The notes under the pieces: generated by a model
What the model was told of the DNA's origin: nothing
Database searches by the model: none
The model's input: only the letters and a program-made list of their open reading frames with translations
Program-made: the position numbers and the translations under genes
NCBI RefSeq assembly: GCF_019703515.2
Contig: NC_059347.1
Coordinates: 23,423,501 to 23,487,500, forward strand
Source: Myxocyprinus asiaticus
Lineage: Eukaryota > Chordata > Actinopteri > Cypriniformes > Catostomidae
Direction of reading: 5' to 3'
DNA length: 64,000 bases
Shown: positions 45,561 through 56,174 of the stretch, piece by piece
Layout of the letters: every line of letters starts with the position of its first letter
Position numbering within the stretch: position 1 is the first letter of the stretch

Positions 45561-46639
45561 TCTCAAATAAACCAAATAATTTAGTTTACTGGGGTTTAGC
45601 TGAAAAAAAGTGGGACCCCTTCATCTAATTCACTGCAATGTAATTGATGACTAATATGCAACATTTTTACTGAATCTATCCATAAATACAAGTGCTAAAT
45701 TTCTGAAATCGTGGCTGTCTTCCAATCAAAGGAAGGCAGAAAAACCTGAGCACAATAATTCACCATAATTCCCCCAACACAAATTGGCTTTACTGGTACC
45801 TTCACCCCACACTTGACCTCCTTTATGCAATTATACTGTAAAGCCTCCCCCTCTACCCACAATTTCACCCTTCCTCTCCTCCAGCACGAGGTAGGGCACA
45901 GGGCGGAGGGCATGCCAAACTGGCTGACACTTTTAAGCAAAGATTAAAGCTCTTCTTTTTAATCAGTCATTTGGCAAAGCCTTTCCTACTCTGCCACTGC
46001 CATAGATCAATTTTTAATGCAACTGTGCTCAATTCAGCTGTCTGACAGTCAAGAAAGTCATTATTTACATAAGATCTATTTACAAATATTCGGATGTCGA
46101 AAATCTTTGCAGGGGCACAATTGATCACTCTTAAGAAATGTTAAATGAATCTTCTGTCATGCATTGCGACCTCTGAAAGTCTCAATGTGTGAGTTGTGGC
46201 AGCTGTGTGATGTAATTTTATATGCGTGCGTGTATATATTCAGTTAATTAAATTTTCTTATTGTTTAACAGTTCCTTAGTGGTACAAACTGAAAAACACC
46301 TGATGCCGGTGTATACAGAAAAAAACTGCTCTACTCTGAATTTAGAGTTGAAAAACAGTGTACGTATACCCTGTAATGATAAATTAATGAAGGAGTGTCA
46401 TACTTTCAGATATACCTGTTTTTTTGGAGAGTTAATATCTGAACTCGAGTGTTGAACATTTCGATTCAAAACTATGCTAAAGATGAGTTTTAAAATCAGT
46501 GCTGTTACTTGTTTTAGTTTATACACCTCATAAGATTCACAATGTGAAAGGATATTACTTTAAAATAGCCTTATAACACTATACATACAGGACTTTTACA
46601 TTGTTATAAGTTGCCTCAAACTTGCTGTTCATAATGAAA

Positions 46640-47860
46640 GTTCGGGGGGAGCATATTAACCCAGCTCTCTGTTCCCATGTCTATCTGTCAGTGGATCACC
46701 AGCTTTCTGATGGACAGGCAACAGCTAGTGAGACTGGGGAAATGCACTTCCAGCACATGTACGATCAGCACTGGTGCCCCCCAGGCATGTGCGCTCTCCC
46801 CACTACCCTTCTACCTCTACACCAACGACTGCATCGCCAAAGACCCCTCTGTCAAGCTCCTGAAGTTTTCAGATGACACTACTGTCATCGGCCTCATCCA
46901 AGATGGCGATGAGTCTGCATACAGAAGGGAAGCTGGCTGTCTGGTGCAGTCATAGCAACCTGGAGCTCAACACACTCAAAGCAGTGGAGTTGAATGTAGA
47001 CTTTAGGAGGAACACTCCAACATTGACCCCACTCAACTTTCTAAACAGCACTGTGGCAGCAGTGGAGTCATTCAGGTTCCTGGCCACTACCATCTCACAG
47101 GACCTGAAGTGGGAGACCCACATTGACTCCATTGTAAAAAAGGCCCAGCAGAGCTTGTACTTCCTTCGCCAGTTGAGGAAGTTCAACCTGCCACAGGTGC
47201 TGCTAATCCAGTTCTACTCAGCAGTCACTGAGTCTGTCCTCTGCACTTCAATAACTGTCTGGTTTGGTTCAGCTACGAAATCGGACATCAGAAGACTACA
47301 AAGGACAGTTTGGACTGCTGAGCAGATTATTGGTTGCCCCTTGCCCTCCCTTCAAGAACTGTACACTTCCAGAGTGAGGAAAATGGCTGGTAAAATCGCT
47401 CTGGACCCCACTCACCCAGCCCACTACCTTATTGAACTGTTGCCTTCTGGCTGACGCTACAGAGCATTGAGCACCAGAACTGTCAGGCACAGGAACAATT
47501 TTTTCCCTCAGGCTATCCATCTCATGAACAGTTAAAACTATACTGTAATTACGTGCAATACACAGCCTAGTCAATTATATTATTTAACATATCCTACCTC
47601 TTCTGTATTACATTCCCTTGCACTGTATATAACAGATTTGTATTTGTTCATACTATATGTATATTTTGGTCTTATTGTGGGTTTCAATATACACTTATAT
47701 TTCTATTCTCTTTTTATTTAAAAGAAAAAAAAAAGTTTTTATCTCTGTCTTGTTGTTGTTTGTGCACTGGAAGCTTCTGTCACCAAGAAAAAAATCCTTA
47801 TATGTGGAAGCATACTTGGCAATAAAGCTCTTTCTGATTATGATTCATCTAATTCTGTCA
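46640..47860 (+). mobile_element. 5'-truncated LINE (L2/CR1 group)
   Basis: The last third of a non-LTR retrotransposon: the end of the reverse transcriptase, the C-terminal region and a 3' UTR. The 3' end (about 47810-47850) reads TTGGCAATAAAGCTCTTTCTG followed by GATTATGATT. This is a polyadenylation signal plus short GATT-type tail repeats, the style of L2/CR1-group elements in fish. 5' truncation is typical of target-primed reverse transcription. Exact clade not determined. Confidence 0.75.
46677..47454 (+). pseudogene. LINE reverse transcriptase C-terminal fragment, frameshifted
   Basis: Two overlapping frames (46677-46955 and 46873-47454) together cover the second half of a LINE reverse transcriptase. 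Motifs seen are STGAPQACALSP (motif B region), KFSDDTTV (the catalytic Asp pair, usually FADD), LKWETHIDSIVKKAQQSLYFLRQLRKF (C-terminal to the palm), and LDPTHPAHYL...LLPSG followed by a TGA and then RYRALSTRTVRHRNN in the same frame. One frameshift near 46940 and the internal TGA (47452-47454) make it inactive. The N-terminal endonuclease and the early reverse transcriptase are absent. Confidence 0.75.
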
Positions 47861-49133
47861 ATCACAACCCACATCCTTATGGCATCCCTCCACCACCCTA
47901 ACTACATCTCTGTTTCTATTAACTTCTACTTTGTATTAAATACTACATAATCATCATTAATTACTCTAAGACGTCCAAGGGGGAATTTAGAACTCAAGTT
48001 AAGTCTAAGGCCAGACACATACTTTACTTAAAGGCATAGTTCACCAAAAAATAAATAAAAAAAAGTAAATTAAAATGTATTCATTGTTTATTCACCCTCA
48101 TCTTGTTCTTAACCAAAATGACTTTCTTTCTTTTTGGTATACAAAGAGATACATTTAGAAAACAAATTCTGCTCAGTGATGTAATACAATGGCAGTGGAT
48201 AGTGACCACCTCTTCAAGCTTCAAAAAGGATGCAAACGAACTCAAAATCATAACATCAAAGTAAGGCTGAAGATAATCAGGTAAATTATGCTCTGTTTTA
48301 TCAATATAAATGTTTATTTATTCAAAGAATTCATTATAATTATAGCAAGTTGTAAATTTGATGTTTATTAAAGCCTTTTGCCATGGTTTCTAAAAGAAAA
48401 TGTTAAGAATGTTAGTAGTGCTTAAAAAGTCTTTAAAAATGCAGGCAAATTAACAAGAATGTCAGTAAACTCATTGTCCATTTAGCAGAGAAAAAGGACA
48501 CAATATAAATTATTTTATTGCACTATTGCAAAAGCATGTACACTAGTGCACACTGCATTGTACACCACAGTCTGTGTGTGCCACGTGATAGGCCCAAATT
48601 TACATGAAACACAATAGGGTTTAACTATGTAGGCCTACTTTGATAAGCATAAGTAATTCATTGCAATAGAGGGATGGTATATTTTTAATAATTATATTAA
48701 TTTCACAAGAAATGTGAGACTGCTATAAATAAATAGGCCATTGCATACATAAACACATAGGCCTACATAAATGTAAACACATGATATTTGAGTGACCATG
48801 TGCTAAATGTGAACATGCATATATAATCTCAATTTCATATTAAATGAACAATCAAACAAGCACAACGAGTGGTAAGTGCAGAACCCCTTATAATGATCTA
48901 CGTGACGTGTATCCACATTTATCTTTCGCATTCATTGATCTATGTGTAGTTAAGCATTAACATTTCTGAAAACTTACAGTAGATGCATCCAAGTATGAAT
49001 ATATTCCCTTACATACCCATCCAGTATTGTGGTTGTTGTCACGTTACCTAAATATATTTCGTAGCACAACAACTGCAAAAATAATCTATTCTGGTTTTGT
49101 TCAACAAGTAGAATTGAAGTAGAAACAAATTGA
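47861..49133. other. Non-coding stretch with a one-armed MITE relic
   Basis: The segment about 48020-48290 carries GTTCACCAAAAAATAAAT and TTCACCCTCATCTTGTTC. These look like one diverged arm of the palindromic MITE at 39160-39455. The rest is AT-rich with no gene seen. Confidence 0.35.
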
Positions 49134-49316
49134 TGTCCTCACATGGGGACAGTGGGACTAAGTTGTGAAATTTTAAATAATACCAAGCTATAGAAAGTCA
49201 GATTTTATTTTATTTTTTAAAGATTGTTTATTATGTTTCCAAGAATGTTGGTTATTCGTGTTTTTGCGATGTTACAGACATTACAGCTGATTTCCTTTAA
49301 AGCTGCTTGGGAACAA
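49134..49316. repeat. Dispersed repeat, left part of an interrupted copy
   Basis: GTCCTCACATGGGGACAGTG, then TTATGTTTCCAAGAATGTTGG and CATTACAGCTGATTTCCTTT, matches 63178-63357 closely. The match breaks at AACAATGTG and resumes at 50126, so about 0.8 kb was inserted here. It ends in the TAAAGCTGCTT(T)GG motif common at the 3' ends of fish repeats. Confidence 0.65.
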
Positions 49317-49401
49317 TGTGTCATGTGACGACACTGTATGACCGTGCCACCATGTTTGAAACCAAAATTCCATATACCTTCAATATGCTGCGCTGTGGGA
49401 T

Positions 49402-49860
49402 TGTAATGATTGTTGCTGGCACTGGCAATGACGAAGACGATGAAGTGAAGAACCCAAGTGCAATTTTATTAACAAAAGTGAAATCCAAAAACCCTAACTA
49501 CAAATGTAAAACATAAACTTGACTTTGACTTTGAATTTGACATAAACCTGTCTTGACATGAAATAACAACATTACCAAACACAATACCTGACAAAGGACA
49601 ATGGAAAACATGAGGGCTTAAATACATGGACAATGTAAAACAATCAAGGGGTAAAACAATGATGAGGGAACCAATGAAAAGACAGAACTGATAACAAGAT
49701 AACAAGACAATCAACCAATGAAAACAAGACACATGAACATGGAGGGAAACATGAAATCACATGACAAGGGAACCACATGACTAGAAACAGAAACTAGATT
49801 TTCAAAATAAAAGACATGAAAAACATGAATCAACAAAATACACATGCCAGGGATGTGACA
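49402..49860 (-). mobile_element. Possible solo LTR
   Basis: On the minus strand the block begins TGTCACATCCCTGGCATG and ends CAACAATCATTACA, giving TG...CA ends about 459 bases apart. Inside are a TATTTAAGCCC promoter-like motif and an AATAAAATTG polyadenylation-like motif in the right order for an LTR. No matching 4-6 base target duplication is visible (GGGAT against AAAAA), so the borders or the identity may be wrong. No internal retroelement genes adjoin it. Confidence 0.4.
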
Positions 49861-50125
49861 AAAACCTTCTTCAGGAGATAAAAGTAGCTCATTCATAAAG
49901 ACAGGATCATCACAGACGTTTTGTAATATTGTGACCAAATCAGACCTTAAACAAAACAAAACATTTGTAACTTCTGAATGAGAGCATGGATCAAAAGCAA
50001 TTTTTTATGTTATTATTGATATCGTTTCACGGGTGTTTTCCCATTCACTGCCATTGTTTCCTCCTGCTTTTGGTCACAAATGTGGTGGCTGCGAGGAAAA
50101 AGTGATGTCACTGAAACAGTTCAAT

Positions 50126-50248
50126 TGGGAAAAGCACAAATAAACAACAAATTATATGACTTGATTTGACTTTCATGTTGCAATATTTTTTTTTCGACTA
50201 AGGCAATAAAATCTCCATGTTCTCTCCGTGCACAGTCAAACAAAAAAG
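50126..50248. repeat. Dispersed repeat, right part of the interrupted copy
   Basis: AATTGGGAAAAGCACAAATA through ATCTCCATGTTCTCTCCGTG to AGTCAAACAAA matches 63358-63492. It ends where the DIRS element begins, so that junction marks the DIRS insertion or truncation point. Confidence 0.65.
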
Positions 50249-50249
50249 T

Positions 50250-50897
50250 CGGTTCCTGGGCACTTGGCGCCGGCCACACCCCACCCACGTTCCTTTCTTC
50301 CCGGAAGTGCATGAGGAGCTGACAAGATCGTGGGAGTCACCTTTTACTGGCCGGTCCCAGTCTTTCAGATCCCCCGCTCTCGCTACCCTCGATGGCGGAG
50401 GGGCCAGGTGGTATTCGGTGATCCCCCAGGTGGACAAGACGCTCGCGCTGCACTTGTGTCCGCAGAGCGCCACCACCTGGCGTGGGCGCCCGAGACTCCC
50501 GTCCAGGGCCTGTAGGTTTATGTCGTCCCTGACGGCTAGAGCCTACAGTGCCACTGGACAAGCCGCCTCTGCCCTGCACGCCATGGCTCTCCTGCAAGTA
50601 CACCAAGCCAAGGCGCTAAAAGAACTGCACGAGGGTAGTTCTGACCCGGGATTGATGCAGGAACTGTGTTCGGCAACCAGCCTCGCTCTCCGGGCGATGA
50701 AGGTCATGGCGCGGACTCTCGGGCTGGCAATGTCCACCCTGGTGGTCCAGGAGCGCCACCTTTGGCTCAACTTGGTCGAGATGGGAGAAGCGGACAAGGC
50801 ACGGTTCCTTGACGCCCTCATTTCCCAGGTTGGCCTGTTTGGTGATGCCGTCGAGGACTTTGCCCAGCAGTTCTCGGTGGTGAAGATGCAGACGTAG
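50250..50897 (+). pseudogene. DIRS gag-like protein, truncated
   Basis: About 215 residues beginning RFLGTWRRPHPTHVPFFPEV and containing LTARAYSATGQAASALHAMA and VQERHLWLNLVEMGEADKAR, sequences characteristic of the DIRS gag-like product in fish. The ATG at 50217 lies in the flanking repeat, so the true N-terminus is lost. The frame stops at 50895-50897, where related elements continue into a Pro/Arg-rich tail. That tail is in another frame (51048-51620), so at least one frameshift has occurred. Confidence 0.75.
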
Positions 50898-51047
50898 GTT
50901 TTACAACATATCCTGCCCCGGCACAGCTTAAGACCCCGCACCCTGTCTGCTCGTCGCCAAGGGCGTCCTCCTGCAGCAACAACACCGGCTCCGCCGCAGC
51001 CCGCCCCCATTGCCCGGCTCCGGCGTGGAGCCCTCCGCAGGAAGCAG

Positions 51048-51620
51048 ATGCCACCCATCTCACGGCCGGCCGCTAAGAACCAGAGGAAGGCTTTGAAGCG
51101 CCCCCGAGACGGGCGACCCGGGGTGAGGAGATCCACTTCTCTGGGGCTGGTTGACAGACCACTCTATCCCCCAGTGGAGGGCCGGGAGGAGAATCTTTTG
51201 TCACCGCATGCCGCAAAGAATGGTTCCTTTGTCTCCTGGGTCACATATCCGGTACGCATGGCTGTCGTAACGTTCACCGTCCCATTTTGGCAGGTATGGC
51301 ACTCCAGCAGCAGACCCCTCACCCCTGTGCGCCCAGCAGTGGCACAAACGCACCCACACAGGATTGGTTCCAGTGGACTACGGGACTCGACCAATCTTAT
51401 GGTGGGCGGCAGGAGCCAGGAAAGAGCTTCAATGTCCCTGGACTCAGCACGGCCATGGGGCTCGAGTCCCCTTGACATGGCACCTCGAGTTCCGCTCCGC
51501 CGCGAGGCCCCACCCGCCGGTACGTCCGACGCGATTATCCCCTTGGTCCCCCTCGCCTGGAGTTTGGATGCGTGGCTCGTGCTTTCCAACCCGTCGCGAT
51601 GGCTGACCCGGTCCGTCTGA
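51048..51620 (+). pseudogene. DIRS gag-like tail to RT leader, frameshifted
   Basis: The open frame starts MPPISRPAAKNQRKALKRPRDG, a basic Arg/Lys/Pro-rich stretch as in the C-terminus of DIRS gag-like proteins. It ends WLVLSNPSRWLTRSV, which in related elements leads into the reverse transcriptase. The next piece of the polyprotein is in a different frame (from 51572). Confidence 0.6.
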
Positions 51621-52732
51621 CTCGGCTACACAATTCAGTTCACCAGGTGCCCAAGTTCAGCGGCGTCCGCTTCACCTCGGTGAAGGGAGAGAACGCCGCT
51701 ACCTTGCGTGCGGAGATCACGGCCCTCCTGAGCAAGGGCGCGATAGAGCCTGTCCCTCCAGCTGAGATGAGGAAAGGGCTCTACAGCCCTTAATTCATCG
51801 TACCAAAGAAAGGCGGTGGGTTGCGACCAATCCTGGACCTGCGAGTACTTAACTGGTCCTTGCACAGATTCCCGTTCAAGATGCTGACGCAAAAACACAT
51901 TCTAGCGAGTGTCCAACATCTAGATTGGTTCGCGGCGGTAGACCTGAAGGATGTATACTTCCACGTCTCTGTCCTACCTCGACACAGACCCTTCCTGCGG
52001 TTTGCCTACGAGGGCCAGGCGTACCAGTACAAGGTCCTCCCCTTCAGCATGTCCTTGTCCCCTCGCCTCTTCACAAAGGTCACAGAGGCAACCCTTGCCC
52101 CGCTAAGGGAAGTGGGCATCCACATTCTCAACTATCTCAACGACTGGCTGATCTTAGCTCACTCTCGAGAGTTGCTATGTGCACACAGGGACCTCGTGCT
52201 CCGGCACCTCAGCCGACTGGAGCTTCGGGTCAACTGGGAAAAGAGCAAGCTCTCCGTGGTTCAGAGCATCTCTTTTCTCGGTCTGGAGTTGGACTCAGTC
52301 TTGATGACAGCGCTCCTCACGTACGAGCGCACACAGTCGGTGCTGAACTGTCTGAAGGCATTCAGACGGAGAACAGCGGTTCCACTGAAACACTTTCAGA
52401 GGCTCCTGGGGCATATGGCATCCTCAGCGGCGGCCACATCGCTCAGGTTGATGCATATGAGACCACTTCAGCACTGGCTTTGGACTCGAGTCCCGAGATG
52501 GGCATGGCACCATGGGACACATCGCGTGACCATCACGCTAGTTTGTTGCCACCTCTTCAGCCCTTGGACCAACCTGGCATTTCTACGGGCAGGGGTTCCC
52601 CTAGAGCAGGTCTCCAGGCACGTCGTGGTTACAACAGCCGCCTCCAAGACGGGCTGGGCGCCGTATACAATGGGCACACAGCCGCCGGCTCTTGGACTGG
52701 CCTGCGGCTGCGTTGGCACATCAACCGCCTAG
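51572..52732 (+). pseudogene. DIRS reverse transcriptase, inactivated
   Basis: It begins near KFSGVRFTSVKGENAATLRAE and runs through FIVPKKGGGLRPILDLRVLN (fingers), AAVDLKDVYFHVSV (motif A, Asp present), QYKVLPFSMSLSPRLFTKV (motif B) and HILNYLNDWLILA (motif C). Motif C should read Y-x-D-D; here the first Asp is Asn, which would abolish catalysis. A TAA at 51791-51793 interrupts the frame between RKGLYSP and FIVPKK. The frame runs past VVTTAASKTGW into nonsense where the RNase H frame shifts. Confidence 0.85.
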
Positions 52733-53402
52733 AGTTGTTGGCAGTACTTCTCGCCTTGCGGAGGTTTCGGCCGTTGATCCAGGGCAAGCACGTGTTGGTC
52801 TGGACGGACAACACAGTGACGGTAGCTTACATCAACCACCAAGGCAGTCTACGCTCCCATTGCATGTCACAACTCACCCACCATCTCCTCCTCTGAAGTC
52901 AGTAGCGCCTCAAGTCGCTACAAGCCACTCAAATCCCGGGCGACCTCAACACCGCAGCGGACACACTGTCACGTCAGGTTACCCTCAGGGGATAGTGGAG
53001 ACTCCATCCTCAGGTGGTCCAGCTGATTTGGAGTCGATTCGGTCGAGCACAGGTAGACCTGTTTGCTTCCCGGGAATCCTCCCACTGCCCACTTTGGTAC
53101 GCCCTGACCGAGGTACCTCTCGGTATAGATGCGTTGGCACACATCTGGCCCCCTGGAGTATGCAAGTATGAGTTTCCCCCAGTGAGCCTATTCACACAGA
53201 CCCTGTGCAAGGTCAGGGAGGACAGGGAGCAGGTCATCCTAGTAGCACCCTACTGGCCCACCCAGACATGGTTCTCGGATCTCACGCTCCTCGCGACAGC
53301 CCCCCCCCCCTTCTTTCTCAGGGATGGGGCACCATCTGGCACCCGCGACCAGACCTCTGGAATCTCCACGTCTGGCCCTTAGACGGGATGTGGAGGACTT
53401 AA
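52570..53402 (+). pseudogene. DIRS RNase H and methyltransferase-like region, frameshifted
   Basis: RNase H is recognisable from VVTTAASKTGW (the first catalytic Asp of T-D-A-S replaced by Ala). It continues in another frame as AVYNGHTAAGSWTG, then LELLAVLLAL (Glu) and WTDNTVTVAYINHQG (Asp), and stops at 52894-52896. In a third frame (53014-53382) QVDLFASRESSHCPLWYALT and PPVSLFTQTLCKVRED correspond to the DAM-like methyltransferase domain of DIRS polyproteins. At least two frameshifts and one lost catalytic residue. Confidence 0.75.
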
Positions 53403-53459
53403 GTGGCCTACTGCCAGCGGTGGTAGACACGATCACTCAGGCTAGGGCTCCCTCTTAGG

Positions 53460-54377
53460 CGCCTGTATGCCTTGAAGTGGTGTCTGTTCGCTAAGTGGTG
53501 TTCTTCCCGATGTGAAGACCCCCAGAGATGCACAGTCAGATCGGTGCTTTCCTTCCTGCAGGAGAGGTTGGAGGGGCAGCTGTCCCCCTCCACCTTGAAG
53601 GTGTATGTAGCCGCTATTTCGGCTCATCACGATGCAGTAGATGGTAAGTACTTGGGGAAGCACAACTTGATCATCAGGTTCCTGAGAGGAGCTAGGAGGT
53701 TGAACCTCTCTAGACCATGCTTCGTTCCCCCGTGGGACCTCTCTGTAGTCCTTCAGGGTCTATGGGGATCTCCCTTTGAGCCCTTGGAGTCAGCTGAGCT
53801 TAAGGCACTCTCTTTCAAGACTGCCCTCCTGACTGCGCTCACTTCCATCAAGAGGGTAGGGGAACTGCAAGCATTTTTTGTCAGCGAATCATGCCTGGAG
53901 TTCGGTCCAGGTTACTCTCACTTGATCCTGAGACCCCGAACGGGCTATGTGTCCAAGGTTCCCACGGCCCCTTTTAGGGATCAGGTGGTGAACCTGCAAG
54001 CGCTGCCCCAGGAGGAGGCAGACCCAGCCTTGGTGTTGCTGTGTCCATTGCGAGCTTTACGCATCTATTTGGATCGCACGCAGAGCTTTAGAAGCTCCAA
54101 GCAGCGGAAAGGAAGCGCTGTCTCCAAACAGAGGTTCGCCCACTGGGTCATTGATGCCATCGCTATGGCAAATAAAGCTCAGGACATGCCACCCCCTGCG
54201 GGGTTACGAGCCCACTCTACCAGGAGTGTGGTGGCCTCTTGGGCCCTGGCCAGTGGCGCCTCTTTGGCAGACACCTGCAGAGCAGCAGGCTGGACAACAC
54301 CCAACACCTTTGCGAGGTTCTACAATCTCCGGGTTGAGTCAGTTTTGTCCCATGTAGTGGCAGGCACAAGCAGGTAA
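53460..54377 (+). CDS. DIRS tyrosine recombinase (open frame)
   Basis: About 300 codons with no internal stop. The N-terminal core-binding region has LSPSTLKVYVAAISAHHDAV. The catalytic domain keeps the expected residues: Arg in SIKRVGEL (about residue 128 counted from 53472), His-x-x-Arg in HSTRSV (about 248 and 251), Trp in AAGWTTPNTF (about 274) and the nucleophile Tyr in ARFYNLRVE (about 284). The frame has no ATG near its start. Upstream codons for the same protein are in another frame before about 53456, so the N-terminus is frameshifted. A few residues usually found between FRSS and KGSAVS appear to be missing, judged from memory. It integrates the circular DIRS DNA in functional relatives; activity here is doubtful. 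Ends with TAA. Confidence 0.8.
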   Translation, partial: RLYALKWCLFAKWCSSRCEDPQRCTVRSVLSFLQERLEGQLSPSTLKVYVAAISAHHDAVDGKYLGKHNLIIRFLRGARRLNLSRPCFVPPWDLSVVLQGLWGSPFEPLESAELKALSFKTALLTALTSIKRVGELQAFFVSESCLEFGPGYSHLILRPRTGYVSKVPTAPFRDQVVNLQALPQEEADPALVLLCPLRALRIYLDRTQSFRSSKQRKGSAVSKQRFAHWVIDAIAMANKAQDMPPPAGLRAHSTRSVVASWALASGASLADTCRAAGWTTPNTFARFYNLRVESVLSHVVAGTSR

Positions 54378-55090
54378 GTTCCAGGACAGCTGGCCGGATG
54401 TACCGCTTGCGCATAGCGCCTTTCCCCTCCTCTTGACTCCCGGTAGTGTTCACAGACTGTGATTCCTGGATGACTTCCTTCTTAGCCCTGTGGCAGTCGA
54501 GTTTGCAGAGAAACTCGCTGCCGGCTCAGTAAGTGCGCTGGTAAGACCCTGTAATGAGGTAGGTGCTCCGCATGCTTGTAGAAACTCCTCCCCCCTTGTG
54601 TAGGACCTACCATGTGACTCTCCACATGACATACTTCTGACAAGGCTCGGTAAGACCATGTGATGTATTTCCACTTGAAGTACCCCCCCCCCCCCCTTTT
54701 CTCTGGGCGGGGTGTGGTCTCTGCGGTGTCTTCCCTTTGGGAGAGACCCCCCCGACGTGGACACTCGCGGATCCCAGACTGTTAACAAAATTCCACTCTT
54801 TTTGGGGAGAAAAGAGAAGGAAAAGAGGCCTCGGCTGGGCTAGCCTGTCCCTATTTGTTGAGCAGTCGACTTGTTCCTGAAGGACCGTTCAATGCTCATA
54901 GCAGCATTGGGGGAGGTTACATGATGGCCTGGTGCACTGGCTACGAGGCACACAGCAGTCTGCCCGTCACACACTGCCAGTTCACGCAACACAGTTCAGC
55001 TGGTTGTGGCATTTTGTGTAGGGACCCCTAGTGTCTCTACATCGACAAAATGTCGAGTGAGTGACAGATAGGGAATGTCCAGGTTACTTT

Positions 55091-55394
55091 CGTAACCTCC
55101 GTTCCCTGATGGAGGGAACGAGACGTTGTGTCCCCCTTGCCACAACGCTGAACAACTCGCTGAAATGGCCGGGACCTGGTCTCGGCTCCTCAGCACAAAA
55201 CCTGAATGAGTAGTTGCATACCAGCTCCTTTTATACCCGTATGTCCGGGGGAGTGGCATACAAATTCCACTCGCCAATTCTCATTGGCCTTTTTTTAAAA
55301 AAAAGCAGAGGTGTCTGGGGCTCCCAAGAGTGACCCCTAGTGTCACTACATCAACACAACGTCTCGTTCCCTCCTTCAGGGTACGGAGGTTACG
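55091..55394. repeat. DIRS terminal inverted-repeat structure
   Basis: The left arm CGTAACCTCCGTTCCCTGAT...(55091-55132) and the right arm ...CTTCAGGGTACGGAGGTTACG (55353-55394) are inverted over 42 bases with about four mismatches, separated by 220 bases. An extra copy of GACCCCTAGTGTC...CTACATC occurs at 55022-55043 and 55332-55352. This matches the complex 3' terminal and internal complementary regions of DIRS elements. Confidence 0.75.
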
Positions 55395-55776
55395 AATATT
55401 AACTGGGATAGAAGTTATTTTAACAGAAAAAGTTACATACTTCAGCTTTAAGATGATCTTAGTGAGAGTGATTTGTAACATTACTGCAAAAATGCTTTCA
55501 AAGGCTGTCTCTTTAGTGTTACGTGCAGTAATGGTATAAAAATGCAGTAATCTGATCATTAACATGTTTTCCTTTTTTAATATCGGATATATCTGATGAG
55601 ATATATCTACTGTATATATCTGTGTGTTTCTTACACAGAATGATCAAGCTAACTGTTCTTAATCTCTCTGTCTCTATTTCTCTCAATCTACTTGTTTCCC
55701 TGTGGGGTATCAAGCAGTGTTGTGTGATTTTGACAGTGCTTGAGGCCTTTGGCTGGGCCACACAACAGGGCTTTCA

Positions 55777-55807
55777 GTGTGTGTGTGTGTGTGTGTGTGA
55801 GTGTGTG
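55777..55807. repeat. (TG)n microsatellite
   Basis: About 13 TG units with small interruptions after them. Confidence 0.85.
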
Positions 55808-56137
55808 CTTGTGCGTTTGCGTTAGCCACCTCTCTCCTGACATTAGTAATAAAAATGAACACACAGCCCAAGCTGCTTTCAGTCAACCCAATAGATGTGT
55901 GTATGTGTGTGCAGGTGCTGTCACCAATTTGTAGCGTGTTTTGGCTAGGCGAGGTGACGGAACGAATTCTTGATAGACAGAGAAGCAGTGCTTCGATTTT
56001 CCATCCAGAGGCATTTGGAAACACATGGGTCTCTGAACTGGCAATCAGGGTGGCGGAGACTGGTGCTTACCAATAGAGTAATGCCTGCACAAAACATTAC
56101 TGACCACCCTGACTACAACTACCCAGACTGACAAAAC

Positions 56138-56140
<3 letters not shown>

Positions 56141-56173
<33 letters not shown>
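56141..56173. repeat. (GA)n microsatellite
   Basis: About 16 GA units. Confidence 0.9.

Positions 56174-56174
<1 letters not shown>

Larger units (their letters stand above)
50249..55395 (+). mobile_element. DIRS-type retrotransposon, 5'-truncated and decayed
   Basis: A tyrosine-recombinase retrotransposon of the DIRS group, with gene order gag-like, reverse transcriptase, RNase H, methyltransferase-like region and tyrosine recombinase. The 3' end carries the terminal structure typical of cyprinid DIRS copies: a 42-base inverted repeat around GTTCCCTCATCAGGG-type sequence (55091-55132 and 55353-55394). No matching left terminal repeat is seen; the gag-like frame abuts a dispersed repeat at 50248, so the 5' end is missing. 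GC content is much higher than the surroundings. Frameshifts and stops in the gag-like and RT frames show it is not autonomous. DIRS elements integrate through a circular intermediate and make no target duplication. Confidence 0.85.

Noticed and set aside
45695..45940. 81-residue minus-strand frame
   Set aside because: No protein-like motif, splice context or codon bias was seen.
50543..51136. 197-residue minus-strand frame over the DIRS gag region
   Set aside because: It is antisense to recognisable DIRS protein sequence; GC-rich DNA gives long shadow frames.
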